This document shows, piece by piece, positions 41,384 to 48,629 of a DNA stretch of 64,000 nt. A program made the position numbers and the translations under genes. Each line of letters starts with the position of its first letter. The first letter of the stretch is position 1. The notes beneath the pieces were generated by a model. That model was given only the letters and a program-made list of their open reading frames with translations, ran no database searches and had not been told where the DNA came from. Origin of the DNA: Deminuibacter soli (GTDB lineage: Bacteria > Bacteroidota > Bacteroidia > Chitinophagales > Chitinophagaceae); contig NZ_QTJU01000002.1 in assembly GCF_003412455.1 (NCBI RefSeq), positions 682,001-746,000 of the forward strand. Direction: 5' to 3'.

Positions 41384-42109
41384 TTATTGCAGCTGTCGTT
41401 TGTACAGCTGAATGGTATTTTCATAACCCAGGTAAAGGGCGTCTGCAATAAGTGCATGACCTATAGATACCTCATCGAGCCAGGGAATATGCTGTTTAAA
41501 ATACTGCAGGTTGTTCAGGTCAAGATCGTGGCCTGCATTCAGTCCCAGTCCCAGTTCCCTTGCTTTTTCGGCAGCAGCAACATAGGGTGCCACGGCTTTT
41601 TCCCTGTTTTGCAGAAAAGCGGTTGCATAACCTTCGGTGTACAGCTCAATACGGTCAGTACCGGTAGTGGCAGCGGCGGCTACCATTTCAACCACGGGGT
41701 CTACAAAAAGGCTTACGCGGATACCGGCGTTTTTGAAAACGCTTACAATCTGTTTCAGGTAGTCCTGGTGTTCAATGGTATTCCATCCATGATCGCTGGT
41801 AATCTGGTTAAGTGCATCGGGTACCAGTGTTACCTGGTGCGGTTTGGTTTCGAGTACGAGATCTATAAACTTCTGTTCGCTGCAATTACCTTCAATATTA
41901 AATTCGGTAGTGATAATGGGTTTTATTTCCCGTACATCGCTGTAACGGATATGGCGTTCATCGGGGCGTGGATGCACGGTTACACCATCTGCGCCAAAAC
42001 GCTGCGCATCAATGGCAGCTTTTACCACATTGGGGTTGTTGCCACCACGGCTATTGCGCAGTGTAGCTATTTTATTGATGTTTACAGATAACTTGGTTGT
42101 ATGGTTCAT
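41384..42109 (-). CDS. pdxJ: pyridoxine 5'-phosphate synthase
   Basis: A 241-residue TIM-barrel enzyme making pyridoxine 5'-phosphate from deoxyxylulose phosphate and aminoacetone phosphate. LSVNINKIATLRNSRGGNNP is the family N-terminus, and DGVTVHPRPDERHI, TTEFNIEGNC, VTLVPD and ELYTEGYA mark the active site. The C-terminal LGLNAGHDLDLNNLQYF is also typical. A perfect -7 box ends five bases before the ATG, so the mRNA is probably leaderless. Confidence 0.96.
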   Translation of the reverse strand: MNHTTKLSVNINKIATLRNSRGGNNPNVVKAAIDAQRFGADGVTVHPRPDERHIRYSDVREIKPIITTEFNIEGNCSEQKFIDLVLETKPHQVTLVPDALNQITSDHGWNTIEHQDYLKQIVSVFKNAGIRVSLFVDPVVEMVAAAATTGTDRIELYTEGYATAFLQNREKAVAPYVAAAEKARELGLGLNAGHDLDLNNLQYFKQHIPWLDEVSIGHALIADALYLGYENTIQLYKRQLQ

Positions 42110-42113
42110 GTGT

Positions 42114-42121
42114 CAAAAGTA
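42114..42121 (-). promoter_or_regulatory. -7 promoter box directly before pdxJ
   Basis: TACTTTTG on the minus strand, then ACAC, then the ATG at 42109. The predicted start site falls at or next to the start codon. Confidence 0.55.
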
Positions 42122-42149
42122 CTAATTCCCGGTATCCAAAATAAAGGTA

Positions 42150-42869
42150 TTACAACAATAACTTTACTGCCAGCCCGGTTATAATGGAAGCAGCAAAACT
42201 CATCAATGTTCCGATAAGCACATATTCCGCCTCTTTGCGTACATGATCGCCCTTAATATCGTTAAAACGCAGTATGGATTTGGCGGCAATTAAAAAGCCG
42301 ATCCCCTCAAAGTGGTTGATAAGCACAAAAGTGAATACCAGCACACGTTCAAAAATGCCGATCCATTTACCTGCTGCGCTCAGGCTGATGCTGGTGCGGG
42401 CAAAATTATCTTCTGCCTCCTGCCGCCAGCGTTGTGTGGCATAACCCAGTATGTATGAAAGCGGAAATATAATGATGATATAACCCGATGCAATCAGCCA
42501 GCCCTGCCTGCTTTGCAGTATTGCTGTCCGCAGGTGCTGCCACCAGCCGCCCGGCTGGTAAAAAATACACCATACGGCAATTAGCACGGCTATGTGTGCG
42601 GCCTGGTCCAGCACAAAATACAGCAGGTTGTCTTTGCGGTACAGTTTCCACAGGTCAATCAGGTAATGCGTTACAAAAATAATCAGCGGAATGGCCCAGA
42701 TGGTTTTATCGGGCGACAGCAGGTAAATAAGCGCTGCATGTATAAAGCAGTGCAGCCACAGCTGCCAGGAGCGGTATTTAAAACGTTGTTTGTGCCGCAC
42801 CATTTTTTTGGATTGCAACACAAAATCGGCTAGCAGGTGTATAAATATCCATTGGTAAACAAGCAACAT
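42150..42869 (-). CDS. DUF3307 family membrane protein
   Basis: A 239-residue multi-helix membrane protein of the DUF3307 family. It has the family N-terminus QWIFIHLLADFVLQSKKMV, then HCFIHAALIYLL and FVTHYLIDLWKLY with conserved His and Asp in helices. DQAAHIAVLIAVWCIFY and a hydrophobic C-terminus follow. I start at ATG 42869; the longer frame runs into the neighbouring SatD-like gene. DUF3307 genes are commonly adjacent to SatD-type genes. No biochemical role is established. Confidence 0.88.
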   Translation of the reverse strand: MLLVYQWIFIHLLADFVLQSKKMVRHKQRFKYRSWQLWLHCFIHAALIYLLSPDKTIWAIPLIIFVTHYLIDLWKLYRKDNLLYFVLDQAAHIAVLIAVWCIFYQPGGWWQHLRTAILQSRQGWLIASGYIIIIFPLSYILGYATQRWRQEAEDNFARTSISLSAAGKWIGIFERVLVFTFVLINHFEGIGFLIAAKSILRFNDIKGDHVRKEAEYVLIGTLMSFAASIITGLAVKLLL

Positions 42870-42882
42870 ACTGTAAATATAT

Positions 42883-43512
42883 TTAAAGTGCCGGAACGGC
42901 CGCTTCAAAACGCAGTAAAATTTGATGAATGACATTCCAGCCACAGGCTTGCAGCCGCTGGTGAACCGAGGGCTGGGAAATGCGGAGTACTGCGGCTATT
43001 TGTGTTTGGGAAAGATCCTGCAGTTGCAGGTATACGGCATTGGCCTGCGGATCGCTTATTCGTGAAAGCAGGTAGTTGAGCGTGGCACTATGTACCTGCC
43101 ATTCGGCGGCAAAAGCCGCATCTGTGGCAGTAATGCCGATTACTTCGCCTGTTTTGCGTAGTTCGTCGGTAAGCGGACCGGATAGCTGGAAGGCCGGGCC
43201 ATCTGAAAGGCTTACACTGGATGACTGGTACCTGATATCGCCGATGCCGATACCTAGCCGGATGGAAAACGAATTGATAAATAAATAGCTGTGCAGCAAC
43301 AGCGCCATATGCAATACAGCCTTACGGGACCGGGTAAGTTGTATTTGCAGGCTGTCGCCGCGGAACTGCGCGTATTTGAAATCGGGATATTCCTCGGCAC
43401 ATCCTGTAAAAAACTGCTGCAACCGGGTTTGCAGTTTTTTACGCTGCGCATTACTGAGCGCCGAAGAGTTAATGATGTCGCCGGTTATCACGGCTGCCTT
43501 TTGCCTGCCCAT
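42883..43512 (-). CDS. SatD-like protein with C-terminal helix-turn-helix
   Basis: A 209-residue protein. The N-terminal half (about 5-140) shows AAVITGDIINSSALS (7-21), QFRGDSLQIQL (49-59) and IRLGIGIGDIRYQSSS (84-99). This order recalls class III nucleotidyl-cyclase folds and matches the SatD family, but catalytic activity is unproven. The C-terminus DLSQTQIAAVLRISQPSVHQ (167-186) is a sigma-70 region 4/LuxR-like helix-turn-helix. I start at ATG 43512. It is followed 13 bases later by the DUF3307 gene, and an array of palindromic sites lies upstream, so it may autoregulate. Confidence 0.85.
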   Translation of the reverse strand: MGRQKAAVITGDIINSSALSNAQRKKLQTRLQQFFTGCAEEYPDFKYAQFRGDSLQIQLTRSRKAVLHMALLLHSYLFINSFSIRLGIGIGDIRYQSSSVSLSDGPAFQLSGPLTDELRKTGEVIGITATDAAFAAEWQVHSATLNYLLSRISDPQANAVYLQLQDLSQTQIAAVLRISQPSVHQRLQACGWNVIHQILLRFEAAVPAL

Positions 43513-43534
43513 ATACAATAGCTTTCCCTGTAAA

Positions 43535-43612
43535 TATAGTACTAAAATACTATAAAATACAATTATAGTACTATAATACTATAATATATGATTATAGTGC
43601 TACAGTACTATA
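43535..43612. promoter_or_regulatory. array of TATAGTACTATA operator-like half-sites
   Basis: At least seven half-sites TATAGTA/TACTATA (some with one change) occur within 78 bases: at 43535, 43548, 43564, 43569, 43577, 43593 and 43606. The perfect palindrome TATAGTACTATA is at 43564-43575. The array lies 23-100 bases upstream of the SatD-like start, whose product has an HTH domain, so an autoregulated operator is the simplest reading. No clear -33/-7 pair is visible here, unlike at other genes. Confidence 0.6.
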
Positions 43613-43619
43613 ATTAAAT

Positions 43620-44075
43620 TTAATTCGCTTTTATCTTGATAACCACTTTTTTTACCGCTGCCGGCGATTCAATCTGGATGTTGGGCATATGCAGGTCGGT
43701 AGGAAAAAATACAGCAAACATGCCTTTTTTCAATACTGAAAAGAATGCAGGCTTCTCTGCAAACAGCATGAAATCTGTAGCTGTATCATAAGCTTGCGAA
43801 GGTGTTTGTGTGGTTAAAAAATCATGCCCTATATATTCTTCTCCCTGTACAATATACTGTACGTCTATATGTGCGCGATGTGCTTCCATTTGTTCAGTTT
43901 CGGCGAGCACTGTATCGTATTCATTTACCATCGCAAAAACGGTATCGCCGTCAATGGCATATTTACCCTTAGGTAATGTGGTAAAATCTGTTTGTTGCAG
44001 ATATGCAAAAGCTTTCACAAAACGTTCGCCGAGGCCGGTGTATAAATGCGCCTGCTCCAGTGTATCAATAATCAT
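43620..44075 (-). CDS. YhcH/YjgK/YiaL (DUF386) family protein
   Basis: A 151-residue cupin-like protein. GKYAIDGDTVFAMVNEYDTV, HRAHIDVQYIVQGEEYIGH, KPAFFSVLKKGMFAVFFPTD and LHMPNIQI contain the conserved His/Glu metal-binding residues of the family. Members are linked to sugar or sialic acid metabolism, and the exact reaction is uncertain. I start at ATG 44075; the upstream 39 residues of the open frame overlap the neighbouring gene and lack family similarity. Confidence 0.88.
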   Translation of the reverse strand: MIIDTLEQAHLYTGLGERFVKAFAYLQQTDFTTLPKGKYAIDGDTVFAMVNEYDTVLAETEQMEAHRAHIDVQYIVQGEEYIGHDFLTTQTPSQAYDTATDFMLFAEKPAFFSVLKKGMFAVFFPTDLHMPNIQIESPAAVKKVVIKIKAN

Positions 44076-44125
44076 AGCGGGAAATGGTTTAATGGTATAA
44101 TGTCTGATTGGTTGTAAATATACGG

Positions 44126-45598
44126 TTACTGCAGTTTGGCAAGCCATAATGATGCATTCATAAACAGCTGTGTGTGGCTGTACAGCGGCCATGCTACGTA
44201 CAGGTGATTGCCTTGTGCACCGGTACCGTCATCTATGGGTGAGCTGTCTGTTACCACAAACACGCGGCCTGTGCCAAACGCAGAAGAGGCGCACATGATA
44301 TGCGTGTTATTCTGTGCATAACCACCCTGCCATACCAGTCCCTGTACTGCTGCGTTGGCTGAAGGGTTAATGGTAATGGTAGAGCCGTTGTTAAATTCCA
44401 GCTTTGTTACATTTCCCTGCGAGCCGTGCAGCAAAGGATTGGTGCTGTTGCCTGTTAATACGTTTGTAGATAACTCGGATATATTGGTTAAATCAATGCT
44501 GAAGCCAAAGGGATTGTTCTGCACACTGTTGTTGGTCATTAAATCGTTCCAGATATTGGGCGAATCATGGCCATCATTGTTGCGGTCAGAGATATTGTGA
44601 TCAGCAATCATAAACAGGCCACCGCCGTGGTTTACAAAATTGAGGATAGCTGTTTTTTCCGATGCGGTAAATAAAGTGTTGGGTTCGTCTATTACAAATA
44701 CGTCGTAATTGGATAAATCCTGCGGGTTACTGCTGTTGCCATAAGTAATGGCTGTGCCTGCGGGCAGGGTTTCAACAGTATGGCCTGCCTTGGCTAAGGC
44801 AATGCCCCAGCTGGAAAGAGCACCTGTCCAATAGGTTTCGGCTGTAGCACTGGTAACGGTATTTTGCGCAGGCGTTGGTACACGTTGCGGAGAGCCGTCT
44901 TCATCAATTACCCAGTCTGCATTGCCGGCTGTTTCGGCTTTGGTTGCATCGAACAGGAATTTTTTACCGCTGCCTGATGATGGCGGTGGTGGAGGAGGCG
45001 GTGTTGTTGTGCTATCGCCCTGGCCGGTGCCGTTAATCGTAATATCATCTATGTTCAGGCGGCTGTTGCTGCCATCGGTTTTGCGTATTTCGAGGCGCAG
45101 TGTACCGCTGGTATGTAATGGGAAGCGCGCTGTTTGCAAACCGTTGCCGGCAGTGGTAATAGTGCTGCCGGCCTGTGTATAACTGCTGCCACCATTGGTG
45201 CTGTACCAAAGCTGCCAGCTGCTGTTGCCATCGCTTCCAAAACGGGCGTGGGCAATGGTGACTGTACCGGCGCTGCCGGTATAATCAAACTGCATGGAGA
45301 GCTTGCCGTTGCTGCGGATACGGGCGCTCTGGCTGCCGTTTTTTACATCCGTGTGCAGGTTACCCAGCAGGGCATCCGTGAAATGCCAGCTGCCGGTTGA
45401 CAAGTTAATGGTTCCTTCGGCGTAACTGTTTTTGGTGCCTGTTTCAAATGATTCGGAGAAGCCGGCAGCAGCAGGTGTTGCGGTTCTTGTGGCAGCAGGG
45501 TTGCTGCCGGTATCGGTGGTGTTGGTGCGGGTTGTGTGCTGGTTACACGCGCATGTGGTGAATAGTAACACAGCTGCCAGTGCCAGGGTTAATTTCAT
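44126..45598 (-). CDS. large lipoprotein with jelly-roll and GATase-like domains
   Basis: A 490-residue lipoprotein-like protein: hydrophobic leader MKLTLALAAVLLFTTCACNQ with candidate lipidation Cys at 16 or 18, then a Thr/Asn-rich linker. A beta-sandwich region (about 45-195) with SFETGTKNSYAEGTINLSTG, WQLWYSTNGGSSYTQAGS and SRLNIDDITINGTG follows. A proline-rich spacer (PPPPPPPSSGSG) precedes a C-terminal domain with VFVIDEPNTLFTASEKTAIL, GGGLFMIADHNISDRNNDGH and RVFVVTDSSPIDDG, which resembles DUF4350 or GATase-like folds. It is probably surface or periplasmic. No family assignment is secure. Confidence 0.75.
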   Translation of the reverse strand: MKLTLALAAVLLFTTCACNQHTTRTNTTDTGSNPAATRTATPAAAGFSESFETGTKNSYAEGTINLSTGSWHFTDALLGNLHTDVKNGSQSARIRSNGKLSMQFDYTGSAGTVTIAHARFGSDGNSSWQLWYSTNGGSSYTQAGSTITTAGNGLQTARFPLHTSGTLRLEIRKTDGSNSRLNIDDITINGTGQGDSTTTPPPPPPPSSGSGKKFLFDATKAETAGNADWVIDEDGSPQRVPTPAQNTVTSATAETYWTGALSSWGIALAKAGHTVETLPAGTAITYGNSSNPQDLSNYDVFVIDEPNTLFTASEKTAILNFVNHGGGLFMIADHNISDRNNDGHDSPNIWNDLMTNNSVQNNPFGFSIDLTNISELSTNVLTGNSTNPLLHGSQGNVTKLEFNNGSTITINPSANAAVQGLVWQGGYAQNNTHIMCASSAFGTGRVFVVTDSSPIDDGTGAQGNHLYVAWPLYSHTQLFMNASLWLAKLQ

Positions 45599-45620
45599 GG
45601 TATTCGCTTTGGTATTTTTT

Positions 45621-45628
45621 CAAATGTA
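45621..45628 (-). promoter_or_regulatory. -7 promoter box for the large lipoprotein gene
   Basis: TACATTTG on the minus strand matches TAnnTTTG, 23 bases before the ATG at 45598. Confidence 0.4.
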
Positions 45629-45663
45629 ACGTATACCGGCAAATGATACCTGTGAACAAATGG

Positions 45664-46932
45664 CTAATTCGCCAGGCTGGGACGGGTTTTGGCCTGTTTG
45701 CGCTTTCGTTGCAACAGCATGCGTTCAATACTAAGCCCCTGTACCACCACAGAAAATACAACCACGCAATAGGTGATAAACACAATAAGGTCTTTGTGCA
45801 TACCCCTAGGTAAACTTAGCGCCAGCGCAATGGAAATGCCGCCGCGCAAACCGCCCCAGGTTAATATAAGTACAGAGAGCGTATCCGTTCTTTCCCTGAA
45901 ACGAAGGAAAAGCGAGGGGAGCCAGATAGATATAAATCTTGCAGCCAGCACAATGGCAATGGTAATAATGCCGATAAGCCAGTAGTAATGGAAATGTTTG
46001 ATGAACAGCAGTTCAAAACCGATCAGTACAAACAACACCACGTTGAGTATTTCTTCAATCAATTCCCAGAATTTATCGAGGTAATCACGCGACACATCCG
46101 ACATGGAGAAGGCCTTGCTGTAGTTGCCGGTGAAGATGCCTGCCGATACCATGGTGAGTGGTTCTGACACGCCAAGGCTATGTGCCAGCGCTGCCCCGCC
46201 CATTACCAGGGCCAGGGTGATCATGACTTCCAGTTTATAGTTGTCGATTGTTTTAAGCGCTTTTAAAGCGATGTAACCAATAGCAATACCCAATACCAGG
46301 CCGCCCAGCGCTTCACGGGCAAATACCTTTGCTACATCGCTGATGGTGAGCGGGTCTTCAGGGTTGCGGATAGAGCTGATGAGTGTGAAAAAGATCACCA
46401 GCGCCACGCCATCGTTAAAGAGCGATTCGCCTGCTATTTTGGTCTCGAGCGATTTGGATACGCTGGTTTGCCGCACAATAGCGAGTATCGAAACAGGATC
46501 GGTAGGGGAGATCAATGCCCCGAACAGCAGGCATTGCAGCAGGGGAACGCCCATTTGCAGCCACTGCAGCAACAGGTATAACATGCAGCCCACCAGCAGG
46601 GTAGACATTACCACGCTGACTGTTGAGAATATGGCTACAGACCATTGCTGCCGTTTTAAATCCTGTATGCGTATCTGTATAGTGCCTGCGAACAGCAAAA
46701 AGTTCAGCACAGCCCCGATGAATATTTTACTGAAGTTCACTGAATCCAGCAGCCGTAGGGTATCACTGAAGAAAGAAGGAAATAAATTACTGCTGAGCAT
46801 CAGCAGCAGCGAAATAAAAATGGCGATGAGCATTACACCAATGGTGCTGGGCAGTTTCAGCAGGCGCTGATTGAGGTAGGCGATGAGTGCCGCCAGTACC
46901 ACCACGATGCAAAAGGTGTAATACAGATTCAT
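45664..46932 (-). CDS. CPA1-type sodium/proton antiporter
   Basis: A 422-residue polytopic membrane protein (about 12 helices) of the NhaP/CPA1 group. The ion-binding helices contain LISPTDPVSILAIVRQTSVS and the paired GESLFNDGVALVIFFTLIS. VILTWGGLRGGISIALALSL is the conserved late motif with Arg-Gly-Gly. It exchanges Na+ or K+ for H+ across the inner membrane. The start is ATG 46932, since the longer frame enters the ahcY terminator region. The C-terminus is short, without an RCK or long regulatory tail. Confidence 0.92.
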   Translation of the reverse strand: MNLYYTFCIVVVLAALIAYLNQRLLKLPSTIGVMLIAIFISLLLMLSSNLFPSFFSDTLRLLDSVNFSKIFIGAVLNFLLFAGTIQIRIQDLKRQQWSVAIFSTVSVVMSTLLVGCMLYLLLQWLQMGVPLLQCLLFGALISPTDPVSILAIVRQTSVSKSLETKIAGESLFNDGVALVIFFTLISSIRNPEDPLTISDVAKVFAREALGGLVLGIAIGYIALKALKTIDNYKLEVMITLALVMGGAALAHSLGVSEPLTMVSAGIFTGNYSKAFSMSDVSRDYLDKFWELIEEILNVVLFVLIGFELLFIKHFHYYWLIGIITIAIVLAARFISIWLPSLFLRFRERTDTLSVLILTWGGLRGGISIALALSLPRGMHKDLIVFITYCVVVFSVVVQGLSIERMLLQRKRKQAKTRPSLAN

Positions 46933-46973
46933 AAGATGTAACTGTAACCAATATCGCACCAGTGTTTGCATAA

Positions 46974-47003
46974 ACAAAAACGGGGCACTGTGCAGTGCCC
47001 CGT
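46974..47003 (-). terminator. terminator after ahcY
   Basis: ACGGGGCACTG and CAGTGCCCCGT form a perfect 11-bp stem with a two-base spacer. A T run (TTTTTGTTT) follows on the minus strand. Confidence 0.93.
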
Positions 47004-47024
47004 TGTATCAGAAAACCGGTAAAA

Positions 47025-48353
47025 TTAATACCTGTAGTGTTCAGCTTTGAACGGACCATCTTTGGGAATGCCGAGGTAAGTAGCCTGGGCGTCGGTGAGT
47101 TCGTCCAGTTCCACACCAATTTTGGCGAGGTGTAAACGGGCAACTTTTTCATCGAGGTGTTTAGGCAGAACGTATACTTTGTTTTCGTATTTGCTGCCGT
47201 TTGTCCACAATTCCAGCTGGGCCAGTGTTTGGTTGGTAAAAGAATTACTCATTACAAACGAAGGATGACCGGTAGCGCAACCCAGGTTAACCAGGCGGCC
47301 TTCTGCCAGGATGATGATGTCTTTACCTTCTACATTGTAAATATCAACCTGTGGTTTGATGGTATCTTTTGTATGACCGTAGTTGTCGTTAAGCCATGCA
47401 ATATCAATTTCAATATCGAAGTGACCGATGTTACAAACGATGGTTTTGTCTTTCATCAGTTTGAAGTGCTCACCGGTAATGATGTCGCGGCAACCGGTGG
47501 TGGTAACCACGATATCGGCTTCTTTTACAGCATTCACCATTTTCTTCACTTCAAAACCGTCCATAGCAGCCTGGAGGGCGCAGATGGGATCGATTTCGGT
47601 AACAATAACACGGGCGCCGGCACCACGCAGTGATTCTGCAGAGCCTTTACCTACGTCACCATAACCACCTACAACAGCTACTTTACCGGCCATCATTACA
47701 TCGGTAGCGCGGCGGATAGCATCTACGAGTGATTCTTTACAACCGTATTTGTTATCGAATTTGGATTTGGTAACAGAATCGTTTACGTTAATAGCAGGGA
47801 TAGGCAGGGTGCCTTTAGCCATTCTTTCGTACAGGCGGTGAACACCGGTAGTGGTTTCTTCGCTCAGGCCTTTGATGTGCTGTACCAGCTCAGGGTATTT
47901 GTCGAACACGATGTTGGTAAGGTCACCACCATCATCGAGGATCATGTTCAGCGGGCGGTCGAGGCTGCCGAAGAACAGGGTTTGTTCAATACACCAGTCA
48001 GCTTCTTCGAGAGACTGGCCTTTCCAGGCAAATACACCGATACCTGCTGCTGCAATAGCTGCTGCCGCATGGTCTTGTGTAGAGAATATATTGCAAGAGC
48101 TCCAGCGCACTTCTGCACCCAGGGCTATCAATGTTTCAATTAATACAGCTGTTTGGATGGTCATGTGCAGACAGCCTGCAATGCGCGCACCTTTCAATGG
48201 CTGTGAAGCACCATATTCGCTGCGTAATGACATCAAACCGGGCATTTCAGCTTCGGCTAATCTGATTTCTTTGCGGCCCCATTCAGCCAGGCTGATATCC
48301 TTTACCTTGTAAGGCAGGCTCAGGTCAACGTTCGGTTTTACGGCAGTAGACAT
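47025..48353 (-). CDS. ahcY: S-adenosylhomocysteine hydrolase
   Basis: A 442-residue NAD-dependent enzyme splitting S-adenosylhomocysteine into homocysteine and adenosine. [40 protein letters not shown] and the NAD loop [18 protein letters not shown] identify it. [14 protein letters not shown] and the C-terminal [12 protein letters not shown], with the conserved terminal Tyr, complete the protein. It preserves the methyl cycle. It has its own strong promoter and terminator, so it is monocistronic. Confidence 0.98.
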   Translation of the reverse strand: MSTAVKPNVDLSLPYKVKDISLAEWGRKEIRLAEAEMPGLMSLRSEYGASQPLKGARIAGCLHMTIQTAVLIETLIALGAEVRWSSCNIFSTQDHAAAAIAAAGIGVFAWKGQSLEEADWCIEQTLFFGSLDRPLNMILDDGGDLTNIVFDKYPELVQHIKGLSEETTTGVHRLYERMAKGTLPIPAINVNDSVTKSKFDNKYGCKESLVDAIRRATDVMMAGKVAVVGGYGDVGKGSAESLRGAGARVIVTEIDPICALQAAMDGFEVKKMVNAVKEADIVVTTTGCRDIITGEHFKLMKDKTIVCNIGHFDIEIDIAWLNDNYGHTKDTIKPQVDIYNVEGKDIIILAEGRLVNLGCATGHPSFVMSNSFTNQTLAQLELWTNGSKYENKVYVLPKHLDEKVARLHLAKIGVELDELTDAQATYLGIPKDGPFKAEHYRY

Positions 48354-48382
48354 AAAGTAATAATTATTATTGATTTTGTCTG

Positions 48383-48413
48383 CAAAAGTAACTTTATCAG
48401 CGATAATAGCAAA
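48383..48413 (-). promoter_or_regulatory. promoter of ahcY
   Basis: On the minus strand TTTG (48413-48410), a 19-base spacer and TACTTTTG (48390-48383) match the consensus fully. The transcript would start about 24 bases before the ATG at 48353. Confidence 0.85.
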
Positions 48414-48473
48414 GTGTTATGGTGAAGTGCGGGTTATAATTCAGGAATGACTGTTTTATGACGCTGAACGTTG

Positions 48474-48524
48474 GTTAACGTTTAAAGTTTGATGGTTTAA
48501 GGTTTAAAGTTGTTGGTTGGCAAC
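48474..48524. repeat. GTTTAAAGTTTGATGGTTTAA-type repeat
   Basis: GGTTAACGTTTAAAGTTTGA, TGGTTTAAGG and TTTAAAGTTGTTGG form a degenerate 7-base array in the gap between ahcY and valS. Similar arrays lie at 53401-53427, 53580-53610 and 57229-57264. Confidence 0.5.
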
Positions 48525-48571
48525 AGGGTAACATAATAAGCACGAGTATCTGTGAATCAGGTACATAAACA

Positions 48572-48606
48572 TATAACAAAGGCTGCTCCGCGGGGGAACA
48601 GCCTTT
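48572..48606 (-). terminator. terminator after valS
   Basis: AAAGGCTG(C)TCC and GGG(G)AACAGCCTTT form a stem with small imperfections near the loop. A T-rich stretch (TTTGTTATAT) follows on the minus strand, next to the valS stop at 48630. Confidence 0.7.
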
Positions 48607-48629
48607 ATGTATTATTTCTGCTGCAGTAC

